Origin: AC-32 sp963788215
GTDB lineage: Bacteria; Actinomycetota; Thermoleophilia; Gaiellales; Gaiellaceae
Direction: 5' to 3'
Assembly (NCBI GenBank): GCA_963788215.1
Contig: CAWBFX010000005.1
Coordinates: 124,001 to 188,000 of the forward strand
DNA: 64,000 bases
The position numbers and the translations under genes are program-made. Shown piece by piece: positions 36,176-44,347 of this stretch. Within the stretch, counting starts at the first letter, position 1, and each line of letters opens with the position of its first letter. Below the pieces are notes generated by a model, which was not told where the DNA came from, made no database searches, and saw only the letters and a list, made by a program, of their open reading frames with translations.

Positions 36176-36532
36176 GTGAAGATGCCGCGGTATCTGATCT
36201 CGTTCGACGACGGCGCGATGGACTACATCCCCGACGAGGAGGGGCCCGCCGTAGCAGAGGCGGCGCACGCGGTGGTCCGGGAAGCCCAGGACGCTGGGGT
36301 ATGGGTCTTCGCCGGCGGTGTGTATCCCCACGATGAGGTGAGCGTCAAGGTGGTCGCTCCCGATGGGACGGTCAGCGACGGCGCGGAGAGTAAGGCGTAT
36401 ATCGCCGGAATCACGATCATCGACGTCCCCTCGATCGAGGAGGCGCTGCAGTGGGCTACCAAGATCGCCGCTGCCTGTCGCTGTGCCCAAGAAGTCCGCG
36501 AGTTCGGACCTGACCCGGCCGTGGGCAACTGA
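36176..36532 (+). CDS. YCII-related (DGPF) domain protein
   Basis: About 118 residues. The dimeric alpha-beta barrel pattern reads PRYLISFDDGAMDYIP, a helix, GVWVFAGGVYPHDEVSVKVV, AYIAGITIIDVPSIEEALQWATKIAAAC and a closing EVREFGPDP. YCII-like proteins of this type often accompany ECF sigma factors in actinobacteria, but no sigma gene lies here. Start is GTG 36176 (gtgaagatg) or ATG 36182. Confidence 0.75.
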   Translation: MKMPRYLISFDDGAMDYIPDEEGPAVAEAAHAVVREAQDAGVWVFAGGVYPHDEVSVKVVAPDGTVSDGAESKAYIAGITIIDVPSIEEALQWATKIAAACRCAQEVREFGPDPAVGN

Positions 36533-36622
36533 TCTGGCGTGTTGGCCCGGTCGGCTGCGCGAGCGTCCCATTCGCTCGATCGCGCATTGCCGCTACTCCG
36601 TAGTCGCTGGGAAGATACGGCG

Positions 36623-37306
36623 ATGGACGAAGACGTCGATCGCCTCTACGGCCTGCCTCTCGACGAGTTCGTCGGCGCACGCGACGAGCTGGCGAAGCAG
36701 CTCCGGGCCGAAGGCCGCCGCGACGAAGCGGAGCAGGTCAAGGCGTTGCGCAAGCCGCCGGTCGCGGCCTGGCTCGTGAACCAGGTCGCGCGTGAGCGGG
36801 AGCTCGACGTGCGGCGCCTCCTGGACGCGGCCGAGGCGCTGCGCAAGGCGCAGGCGGCGGGTTCCGAGGAGTTCGCCGAGGCGCGGCGTGACGAGACGTA
36901 CGCGCTCGAGCGGATCGCGGGGGCGGCGAAGGAGATCGCCCGCCGCGAAGGGAGCGGCCAAGCCGCGGTCGACAAGGCGATGCAGACGGTCCGCGCCGCG
37001 GCGGCGAGCGAGGAGGGACGCGAGCTCCTGCGCCGCGGGCGGCTGACAGAGGAGCTCTCGCCGGTCGGCTTCGAGGCGCTGAGCGGGCTCGTCCCTGCGG
37101 CGAAGGCCGCTCCCGCAAGAAGAAGGCTCCGCCGCCGCGGCGGCCCATCGAAGCAGGCGCGCGAGCGCGTCGAGCGGCTGCGCAAGGCGGAGCGCGAGGC
37201 CGAGCGGGCGGCGGAGCGCGCGGAGAAAGAGGCGGCGAGGCTCCGCGAGGCAGCCGAGGCGGCGACGGCCGCGCGCGCTCGAGCCGAGAAGGAGCTCGAG
37301 GGCTAG
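36623..37306 (+). CDS. Coiled-coil hypothetical protein
   Basis: This 227-residue protein begins MDEDVDRLYGLPLDEFVGAR and has long helices rich in Ala, Glu and Arg. A basic junction (AARRRLRRRGG-like, about 165-180) and a final coiled coil follow. It resembles a conserved but unnamed actinobacterial family. The basic junction reads better in another frame for some 15 codons, so a compensating pair of base errors is possible. Its TAG shares CTAG with the convergent gene at 37303-37306. Confidence 0.6.
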   Translation: MDEDVDRLYGLPLDEFVGARDELAKQLRAEGRRDEAEQVKALRKPPVAAWLVNQVARERELDVRRLLDAAEALRKAQAAGSEEFAEARRDETYALERIAGAAKEIARREGSGQAAVDKAMQTVRAAAASEEGRELLRRGRLTEELSPVGFEALSGLVPAAKAAPARRRLRRRGGPSKQARERVERLRKAEREAERAAERAEKEAARLREAAEAATAARARAEKELEG

Positions 37307-37749
37307 CCCTGGCGGGCGCTGAGCCGCACCGCGGCCAGCTGCAGCGGGAGAACGGCCAGGCAGCCGAGCTCGCGCGCGAGTAGCGGCAGCGGCGCGCGGC
37401 CGGGCGTAGGCGAGGCCGTGACCTCGACGCCCCGCCCCACGGCTGCGCGCACGAGGGTCCTCGCGCGGAACGCGTGCCAGCTCGACGTCACCACGACGAC
37501 CTCCCGGGCCCCAACCTCCGTCGCCGCCGCCGCGACCGCGCGCGCGTTCTCTCGCGTGTTGCGCGCGTGGGGGTCGAGCAGGACCTGGTGGCCGTTCCAC
37601 GCGCCGTGCATCAGGTCCGCCTCACCGGAGAGGAGAACGGCATCGTCGTCGCGGACGACGTGCTCCGCGTGGCGGACTCGCGCCTCGCAGATTCCGTGCA
37701 GCCCCTCCGGCCGCCGCGGCGAGTAGCCGAAGACCGCGACCAGCCGCAT
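37303..37749 (-). CDS. YdcF-like (DUF218) protein
   Basis: This 148-residue protein matches the DUF218 core: LVAVFGYSPRRPEGLHGI, DAVLLSGEADL, DPHARNTRENARAVAAAA and EVVVVTSSWHAFRARTLV. Some members (ElyC/SanA type) act in envelope maintenance. It lacks the usual N-terminal membrane helices, so it may be cytosolic. Its ATG overlaps the stop of the glycosyltransferase (ATGA at 37747-37750), so the pair is translationally coupled. Confidence 0.75.
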   Translation of the reverse strand: MRLVAVFGYSPRRPEGLHGICEARVRHAEHVVRDDDAVLLSGEADLMHGAWNGHQVLLDPHARNTRENARAVAAAATEVGAREVVVVTSSWHAFRARTLVRAAVGRGVEVTASPTPGRAPLPLLARELGCLAVLPLQLAAVRLSARQG

Positions 37750-38462
37750 CAGCGGCGCCTGAGCCGGAGGAAGCCGAACAGCGTGGCGATGATCGTGAAC
37801 ACCACGAGCAGCGACTTCTTGCCACGCAGCTTCGACTCGCCGCTCGCTCGCTCGCGCATGTTCACGGGCACCTCGTCCACACGCAGGCCTTCTTCGTTCA
37901 GCCGCAGCAGCGCCTCGACCTCGGGCGCCTCGGTCGTGTACGGGCGCGCGAGCACGGGCAACGAGCGCGCGTTGGCGGCGTACATGCCGCTCGTGGCGTC
38001 GAGGAACGGCCGGCGGAGCGCGACCGCCATCGAGCGCCGGAGCAGCGCCGTTCCCAGACGCCGCGGGCCCGACGACGTGTAGCGGTACGGCGCGAAGCCC
38101 TCGCCGCTCGCGAAGCGGGAGCCGACCGCCACGTCGCAGTCCCCGCGCTCGACTCGCTGGAGCAGCCGCGCCAGCTCGGAGACCGGGTGCTGGCCGTCCG
38201 CGTCGACGCGGCCGCACCAGGCGTAGCCGTGCTCGGCCGCGTAGCCGTAGCCCGCGGCTATACCGCCCGGAAGTCCGCGGTTTTGCTCGAACGAGATCAC
38301 GGCTGCACCGTTCTTGCGAGCGACCTCGGCGGTGCCGTCCGTCGATCCGTCGTCGACGACGAGCACGTCGGCCTCGGGAAGCTCCTGGTGCAGCTCGTCC
38401 AGAACCGCGGGGAGGTTGTCCTCCTCGTTCCAGGCGGGGATGAACACGAGCGTGTCGGCCAT
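37749..38462 (-). CDS. Family 2 glycosyltransferase (dolichol-phosphate mannosyltransferase-like)
   Basis: The 237-residue protein begins DTLVFIPAWNEEDNLPAVL and has VLVVDDGSTDGTAE (nucleotide-sugar site), AWCGRVDADGQHPVSE (metal-binding DAD) and a C-terminal hydrophobic helix (SLLVVFTIIATLFGFL). It transfers a sugar from a nucleotide donor, probably to a lipid carrier at the membrane. ATG 38462 is used because homologues start there. It is coupled to the YdcF-like gene and divergent from gamma-glutamyltransferase by 42 bases. Confidence 0.88.
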   Translation of the reverse strand: MADTLVFIPAWNEEDNLPAVLDELHQELPEADVLVVDDGSTDGTAEVARKNGAAVISFEQNRGLPGGIAAGYGYAAEHGYAWCGRVDADGQHPVSELARLLQRVERGDCDVAVGSRFASGEGFAPYRYTSSGPRRLGTALLRRSMAVALRRPFLDATSGMYAANARSLPVLARPYTTEAPEVEALLRLNEEGLRVDEVPVNMRERASGESKLRGKKSLLVVFTIIATLFGFLRLRRR

Positions 38463-38504
38463 GGAGAGAGGGTACGCCGTCGCTCGACTACGCTGGGAAA
38501 CCGG

Positions 38505-40240
38505 GTGACGGAGACCTTCACGACGCGGCCGGAGCTGCGGGGCACCTTCGGGATGGTCGCCTCGACGCACTGGCTCGCGTCCGCGGCGGGGATGGCGGCG
38601 CTCGAGCGCGGCGGCAACGCCTTTGACGCGGCTGTCACGACAGGGTTCGTGCTCCAGGTCGTCGAGCCGCACATGAACGGGCCCGGCGGCGAGGTGCCGA
38701 TCCTGCTCTACAGCGCCGAGCGGGACGAGGTGCTCGTCGTCTGCGGCCAGGGCGTCGCGCCTGAGGCGGCGAGCGTCGCGCGGTTCCGCGATCTCGGGCT
38801 CGAGCTCGTTCCGGGGACGGGTCTCCTGCCGGCCTGCGTGCCCGGGGCCTTCGACGCTTGGCTGCTGCTCCTACGGGACTTCGGGACTCTGCCGCTCGCG
38901 GACGTGCTCGAGCCCGCGATCGGCTACGCCGAGAACGGCTACCCGGTCGTTCCGGGGATCTGCTCGACGATCGCCTCCATGGAGCGGATGTTCCGCGAGG
39001 AGTGGCCGGGGTCGGCCGAGCTCTACCTGCCCTGTGCCGGCTGCGGGCTCGCTGTTCCGCAACCGCCCGCTGGCGGCGACCTGGCGGCGAATTTTGGACG
39101 AGGCGGGTGGTGGGAGCCGCGAGGCGGTCATCGACGCGGCGCGCGACGCCTTCTACCGCGGCTTCGTCGCGGAGGCGATCGCGTCCTTCGCAGCCGAGAC
39201 GGAGGTGATGGACAGCTCGGGGCGGCGCCACCGCGGGCTGCTGACCGGCGACGACCTCGCCGGGTGGCAGGCGTCGCGTCGAGGCGCCGGTCGAGCTCGA
39301 CTACGCGGGTTGGCGCGTGTCGAAGACTGGGCCTTGGGGCCAGGGGCCGGTCTTCCTGCAGCAACTCGCGCTGCTCTCGCGGTTCGACCTCGGCTCGCTC
39401 GGGCGCGAGAGCGCCGAGTTCGTCCACGTCGTGGTCGAGTGCGCGAAGCTCGCGTTCGCCGACCGCGAGGCGTGGTACGGCGACCCAGAGTTCTCCGAGG
39501 TGCCGCTCGAGGAGCTGCTGAGCCCCGCCTACGCGGAAGAGCGAGCGCGGCTCGTGAGCGACGAAGCCTCAGGGGAGCTGCGCCCAGGCGGGCGGGAGCC
39601 GCGGCTGCCGCGGATTCCTGTCGCGGCAGAGGCGGCGCCCGGCACCGGCGAGCCAACCCGCCGCGGTGACACCTGCCATGTCGACGTGGTCGACCGCTGG
39701 GGCAACGTCGTCTCGGCAACGCCGAGCGGCGGCTGGCTCGACGGATCGCCGGTGATCCCCGGCCTGGGCTTCTGTCTCGGCACGCGCGGCCAGATGTTCT
39801 GGCTGGAGGAGGGTCTGCCGAACTCGCTCGAGCCGCGCAAGCGGCCGCGGACGACCCTCTCGCCGACGCTGGCCCGGCGCGACGGCGAGACGCTCGCGTT
39901 CGGAACGCCCGGCGGCGACCAGCAGGACCAGTGGTCGCTCGTCTTCTTCCTCACGCTCGCGCACTTCGGCGTCGACCTGCAGGAGGCGATCGACGCGCCG
40001 ATGTTCCACAACGAGCACTTTCCGTCGTCGTTCTATCCGCGTCAGCCTCGGCCGCGGGCGATCCAGCTCGAGAACCGGTTCGGCGAAGAGGTCTCGATCG
40101 AGCTCGCCCGGCGGGGACACCTGGTCGAGCCGCAAGGCCCGTGGTCGCTCGGCCGGCTCAGCGCGGCCGGCACCGACGGCACCGTCCTGCGCGCGGCGGC
40201 CAACCCACGCGGGATGCAGGGCTACGCCGTCGGCCGGTAG
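38505..40240 (+). CDS. Gamma-glutamyltransferase-family protein (two frameshifts)
   Basis: Repaired length is 577 residues. The N-terminal subunit begins with GMVASTHWLASAAGMAALERGGNAFDAA. The autoprocessing and catalytic Thr (about residue 389) lies in RRGDTCHVDVVDRWGN. A late signature FGTPGGDQQDQWS follows. These fit the Ntn-hydrolase GGT family acting on glutathione or other gamma-glutamyl or acyl amides. One extra base near 39040 (before AAGSLFRNRPLAA) and another near 39275 (gcgtcgcgtcgag) each shift the frame by one. There is no signal peptide, so it is probably cytoplasmic. Start is the GTG at 38505. Confidence 0.85.
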
Positions 40241-40690
40241 CTACGACCCGGGGAACGGCAACCGGACGAAGAACGGCTCGCCACCCTGAGAGAGCGACTT
40301 CGCGCCCGCCGCGAATTCGCCCGTATCCGGGTACTCGATGATGTCGGGCGAAGCGTGCGCCGCGATCATCACGTAGCGCATCGGCTCGTCGCCGAGATTC
40401 ATGACGCTATGAGCACCGTCGGGGCCCGGCGAGAAATGCGCGACCGAGCCGGCAGCGAGCTCACGTTCACGGTCCGGCGTCCGCAGCGTCGCCGCGCCCG
40501 ACAGGACGATCAGGAACTCCTCGGTCCCGTGATGGAAGTGATAGTCGACGCCGCGTGATCCCGGCGGCAATTCCCAGACCGCGCCCGACAGCGGCCGGCC
40601 TTCTTCGCGGATCAGACGTCGTCCGCGCACCCCTTCCCACACTTCGGGAAGCTCCGGCTCCCAGACGTTCTCGCCGTACTCGTCGGCCAC
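40241..40690 (-). CDS. Cupin-domain protein
   Basis: This 149-residue single cupin carries the canonical metal-binding motif YHFHHGTEEFLIVLSGAA and the second motif AHFSPGPDGAHSVMNLGDEP with His. It is a full-length small cupin. The role is unknown; similar proteins act on sugars or as sensors. It converges on gamma-glutamyltransferase with the two stops adjacent (tag|cta at 40238-40243). Confidence 0.8.
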   Translation of the reverse strand: MADEYGENVWEPELPEVWEGVRGRRLIREEGRPLSGAVWELPPGSRGVDYHFHHGTEEFLIVLSGAATLRTPDRERELAAGSVAHFSPGPDGAHSVMNLGDEPMRYVMIAAHASPDIIEYPDTGEFAAGAKSLSQGGEPFFVRLPFPGS

Positions 40691-40715
40691 GCCGACAGCC
40701 TAGAGACGCCCCCGA

Positions 40716-41903
40716 CTAGGGCTGCAGCAGCACCTTCACGAAGCCGTCTTCCTTCTTCTGGAACTTCTCGTAGGCCTCGGGGCCCGAGTCCAGCGGAAGG
40801 TGGTGGCTCGCGAAGCCGTCGGCGCCGAGCGGGTCGCCGTCCATCAGCAGGGGCATGATCTCCGGCACCCAGCGCTTGACGTTCGCCTGGCCCATGCGCA
40901 CCTGGATCTGCTTGTCGAAGAGGGTCATCATCGGCAGCGGGTCGGCCATGCCGCCGTAGACGCCGATGATCGAGATCGTTCCGCCGCGGCGGACGAGCTC
41001 GATCGCCGTGTGGAGCGCGCTCAGGCGGTCGACGCCCGCCTTCTCCATCATCCAGCGCTGCACCGGGTCCGGCAGGAAGCCGGTGATCGTCTGCATCGCC
41101 TTCGCGACCGGGGCGCCGTGCGCTTCCATCCCGACCGCGTCGATCACGGAGTCCGGGCCGCGGCCGTCGGTGCGCTCGCGGATCACCTCGACGAGATCGT
41201 CTCCGTGCTCGCGCAGGTCGAGCACGTCGATGCCGCGGGCGCGGAGCCGCTCGAGCCGCTCAGGGACGAGGTCGACGCCGAAGACCCGATGGCCTCGATG
41301 CTGCGCCACGCGCGCAGCCATGTCGCCGATCGGCCCGAGCCCGAGCACGGCGACCGAGCCGCCGTCGGGGATCGCCGCGTACTCGACGGCCTGCCAGGCG
41401 GTCGGGAGGACGTCGGAGAGGAATACGAAGCGGTCGTCCGGCGGCCCCTCGGGCACCTTGATCGGCAGGTAGTTCGCGAACGGAACGCGCAGGTACTCGG
41501 CCTGGCCGCCGGGGACCTCGCCGTACATCTTCGTGTAGCCGAAGAGCGCGGCGCCGCGTTCCTGGTCGCGCTGCTGGGTGGTCTCGCACTGCGAGTGAAG
41601 GCCCTGGCCGCACATGAAGCAGTGGCCGCACGAGATGTTGAAGGGAACGACCACGCGGTCGCCCGGCTGCAGCTCGGTGACCTCGGAGCCGACCTCCTCG
41701 ACGACGCCCATCGGCTCGTGGCCGAGGATGTCGCCCGACTCGAGGAACGGCGACATGATCTCGTAGAGGTGCAGGTCGGAGCCGCAGATCCCGCTCGAGG
41801 TGACGCGGATGATCGCGTCGGTCGCGTCGCGGAGCTTGGGATCAGGGACGTTGTCGACGCGGACGTCGCGCTTTCCTTGCCAGGTCAGGGCTCTCATGGT
41901 CAC
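40716..41903 (-). CDS. Zinc-dependent alcohol dehydrogenase (glutathione-independent formaldehyde dehydrogenase-like)
   Basis: This 395-residue protein has the catalytic zinc Cys in SSGICGSDLHLYE, GHE downstream, the structural-zinc cluster CGHCFMCGQGLHSQC, and the NAD loop AVLGLGPIGDMAARVA. The long insert before the Rossmann fold and the DAVGMEAHG region match the formaldehyde-dismutase/FDH branch of MDRs. ATG 41897 is an alternative start. No partner gene indicates the substrate, though two GFA genes are in the window. Confidence 0.88.
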   Translation of the reverse strand: MTMRALTWQGKRDVRVDNVPDPKLRDATDAIIRVTSSGICGSDLHLYEIMSPFLESGDILGHEPMGVVEEVGSEVTELQPGDRVVVPFNISCGHCFMCGQGLHSQCETTQQRDQERGAALFGYTKMYGEVPGGQAEYLRVPFANYLPIKVPEGPPDDRFVFLSDVLPTAWQAVEYAAIPDGGSVAVLGLGPIGDMAARVAQHRGHRVFGVDLVPERLERLRARGIDVLDLREHGDDLVEVIRERTDGRGPDSVIDAVGMEAHGAPVAKAMQTITGFLPDPVQRWMMEKAGVDRLSALHTAIELVRRGGTISIIGVYGGMADPLPMMTLFDKQIQVRMGQANVKRWVPEIMPLLMDGDPLGADGFASHHLPLDSGPEAYEKFQKKEDGFVKVLLQP

Positions 41904-41984
41904 AGGGTCATTGCCACAGCCACGACCTCTAAACAGGGCAGGTGATGTAGATCTACACAGACATCACTGGCGATATTCACCGAC

Positions 41985-42622
41985 ATGGCGGGCCGAGTGA
42001 CGGCTGAGATCCAGGACGTCGCACCGGGTCTATGGATCTGGCGGCTTGCCTACCCTGACTGGCGCCCTGACGCGGGCTGGCCGCAGCACGTCTCGTCCAC
42101 GTACGTCGAGAGCGGCGGCGAGGTCGCCGTCCTCGACCCGCTCGCGCCGCCAGAGGATTCGGAGGTCTGGAACCGGCTGGATCAGCGCCCGCCGACCATG
42201 GCCGTCGTGCTCAAGCCGGACCACGTACGCGACGTCGATCTCTTCGTCGAACGCTACGGCGCCCGCGCGTTCGGGCCCTGGCTCTTCTGGCGCTCGAACG
42301 TTCCCGAGACGGAGCTCGAGCCGATCGAGCCGGGCTCGGAGCTTCCGGGCGGGCTGCGTGCGCTCTACGACGGCCGCGGCCGCAACGAGACGCCGCTCTG
42401 GCTCCCGGAGCACAAGACGATCGTCTTCGCGGACGGGATGACGGCCCCCGAGGGTGAGCTTCGCGTCTGGGCGACGCCGCAGCTTCGCGCGCCCTCCCCG
42501 CTCTGCGCGAGCTCCTCGAGCTGCCGTTCGAGCGCGTGATCGTCTCCCACGGCGAGCCGGTGCACGACCGCGCGGCGTACGAGCGTGCGTTGGAGCTGCC
42601 GCCCTGGGACGAGGAAACCTAG
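41985..42622 (+). CDS. Metallo-beta-lactamase-like protein with degenerate metal site (frameshifted)
   Basis: About 212 residues after repair. PGLWIWRLAYPDWRP, STYVESGGEVAVLDPLAPP and a late KTIVFADGM and FERVIVSHGEPV follow the order of MBL-fold strands. However, the usual HxHxDH is replaced by VLKPDHVRDVDLFV, so metal-dependent hydrolysis is doubtful. One base appears missing near 42490, after which the frame continues LPALRELLELPFERV to TAG 42620. This is the only apparent deletion among the frameshifts. ATG 41985 is used. Confidence 0.6.
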
Positions 42623-42687
42623 AGATCCGAAGCTCTACCTAGCCGCGTATCACCAGCAGAGCCTTCTCGCGGCCCAGGAGGTCAGCT

Positions 42688-43107
42688 ATGAAGACAGCAG
42701 TGCTCGTCGGCGCCGGCGTGCTCGCGCTCGCGGCAGCCGCTCTCGCCGCCCCACAGGCGACCACCCGGGTGGTCTCGACAGCGCCCAACGCGAAGCTCGG
42801 CAAGACGATCCTCGTCACGACGCGTGGGCTCACGCTCTACTCGCTCAGCACCGAGCGCCACGGGCGCTTCGTCTGCAAGACGCGGGCATGTCTCGCCCTC
42901 TGGAAGCCGCTCCGCGTCGCCAGGGGCATGCGTCCGGGCGGCGTCGGCGGGCTCGCGACGATTCGGCGGCCCGACCGCACGATCCAGGTGACCTATCGCG
43001 GCGCGCCGCTCTACCGGTTCTACCTCGACCAGAAGCGCGGCGACGTGCTCGGCAACGGCTTCCGCGACGTCGGCGTCTGGCGGCCCGTGGCCGTCTCGCG
43101 CCGGTAA
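42688..43107 (+). CDS. Secreted-repeat (Lipoprotein_15/COG4315) family protein
   Basis: This 139-residue protein has a signal peptide (about 1-20). The mature domain contains GKTILVTTRGLTLYSLSTE and APLYRFYLDQKRGDVLGNGF, matching the secreted repeat of unknown function (PF03640). The two CKTRACLALW cysteines likely form a disulfide. Family members are periplasmic or lipoproteins without known activity. A strong Shine-Dalgarno (caggagg) precedes ATG 42688 and a terminator follows. Confidence 0.8.
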   Translation: MKTAVLVGAGVLALAAAALAAPQATTRVVSTAPNAKLGKTILVTTRGLTLYSLSTERHGRFVCKTRACLALWKPLRVARGMRPGGVGGLATIRRPDRTIQVTYRGAPLYRFYLDQKRGDVLGNGFRDVGVWRPVAVSRR

Positions 43108-43133
43108 GGCCCCCTCCCCGACACGGGGGAACA

Positions 43134-43164
43134 GCGGCCGGAGCGCGCCAGGCGCTCCGGCCGC
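43134..43164. terminator. Bidirectional terminator
   Basis: A 13-bp perfect stem (GCGGCCGGAGCGC / GCGCTCCGGCCGC, loop GCCAG) lies between the convergent secreted-repeat (+) and DUF2277 (-) genes. Confidence 0.75.
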
Positions 43165-43167
43165 CTC

Positions 43168-43443
43168 CTACCCGGCGACTGCGAAGCGCTCGGCCGCGCG
43201 GGCGCGCTTGCGCTCGGCTTCGACCTCGCGGTCCCGCGGCGGCGCCGTGGTCACGAGCGAGTCGAGCAGACGCCTGGACGCCTCGGCCACCTCGTCGACG
43301 GCCCGGGCAAACGCCTCCTCGTTCGCGCGCGAGGGCTTCGTGAAGCCGCTGATCTTGCGCACGTACTGGAGGGCCGCGCCGTGCACCTCGTCCTCGGTGG
43401 CCGGCGGCTCGTAGTTGTAGAGCGTATGGATGTTTCTGCACAT
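43168..43443 (-). CDS. DUF2277 family protein
   Basis: The 91-residue protein begins MCRNIHTLYNYEPPATEDEV and contains QYVRKISGFTKPSRANEEAF, the DUF2277 signature. The family is small, cytoplasmic and uncharacterised. It ends in a charged helix. It starts ten bases after the lipoprotein gene stop (43453) on the same strand and may be co-transcribed with it. Confidence 0.85.
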   Translation of the reverse strand: MCRNIHTLYNYEPPATEDEVHGAALQYVRKISGFTKPSRANEEAFARAVDEVAEASRRLLDSLVTTAPPRDREVEAERKRARAAERFAVAG

Positions 43444-43452
43444 GCCCCGATC

Positions 43453-44134
43453 CTAGCCGGGGTTGTACGACACGAGCTCGTTCCGCTCCTGCCCGCCCTT
43501 GACCGTCTGCTCGAGGACGGTGCCGACCCCGCGGAGGTAGAACTTGTGGTCGAGCACGCCGGGCTCGAGCGGCGTCCACTCCTTCGTCAGAAGCGCCCGC
43601 TGCGAGGAGCCGTAGGGGACGTGCACGCCGATGCCGAGACGCAGGACCTGGAAGTGGTCCTCCGCCTGCCCCTTCAGGAACTCCTGGCGCGCCGACTGGC
43701 CGGCCTTCGGCACCGCGTACATGAAGATTCCGGGCTTCGCGCCGTTCAGGCCGGCCAGCCAGCTGCCCTCGGTCGTCTTCACGTTTCCCTGCTTGTCGAG
43801 CTCGGCGGTGTCCTCGCCGAAGTACCAGACGTTGCCCTTCTCGTCCTGGGTGTAGTAGTCGGTCGTCCGCTCCTCGAGCTTGCCGCTGCAGGTACAGGCG
43901 GTCGGAGACGGCAGCGCAGGGAGCGCCGTCGATCACCCGGACGATGCTGGTGACGCGCACCAGGTCACGCGAGGGCTCGCCGTCCTTGACGCCCCGGTAG
44001 ACCCAGCTCGCGCCCGGCCGGAGCGGGAACCACGCGTTCGTGACGTGCGCTGAGTAGCGCGGCGAGTGCGGCGACGAGCCACCGCAGCCGGCGGCGGCGA
44101 GGATCAGGGCAGACAGCGCGAGTGCGCGTCGCAC
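43453..44134 (-). CDS. Exported lipoprotein-like protein (frameshifted)
   Basis: Repaired length is 226 residues. The N-terminus ALALSALILAAAGCGGSS looks like a lipoprotein signal with Cys after AAG. The mature part has beta-rich segments NAWFPLRPGASWVYRG, VWYFGEDTAELDK and GIFMYAVPKAGQSARQEF. One extra base near 43892 (tacctgcagcggcaag) splits the frame between VSDRLYL and GKLEERTTDYYTQDEKG. No family is recognised. Confidence 0.65.
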
Positions 44135-44152
44135 GGCCCGAAGTCTACGCCG

Positions 44153-44290
44153 CTACTGGTTCCACTTGTCGGCCGTCTTCTTGCCGTGGCCGCTGTTCTT
44201 CGCGCGGGGGTCCGGAGCCTGGGGTGGTTCGTGCGGCGTCATCTCGCCGTGCGAGCGCCGCCCCGACCAGCCCTTGCCGAAACGCTGCAT
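44153..44290 (-). CDS. Small basic protein (45 residues)
   Basis: An open frame from ATG 44290 (or GTG 44311, adding seven residues) to TAG 44153-44155 encodes a Gly/Lys/Pro-rich peptide. It runs MQRFGKGWSGRRSHGEM and ends KNSGHGKKTADKWNQ. The ending recalls short conserved actinobacterial proteins. It lies between the cyclase gene stop (44348) and the lipoprotein gene on the same strand. Homology evidence is from memory only. Confidence 0.5.
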   Translation of the reverse strand: MQRFGKGWSGRRSHGEMTPHEPPQAPDPRAKNSGHGKKTADKWNQ

Positions 44291-44347
44291 GCGCCGGAGG
44301 AAGCGGTTCACATGGCTTGCCTTCCCGCTTCGCTCTCGCCCGAATCG

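Noticed and set aside
8925..39285. Shared context CGCGTCGAG at two frameshift points (near 8934 and 39275), as a programmed slippage signal
   Set aside because: The same 9-mer occurs in intact genes (for example near 37165) without a shift, and no slippery heptamer or pseudoknot is evident.
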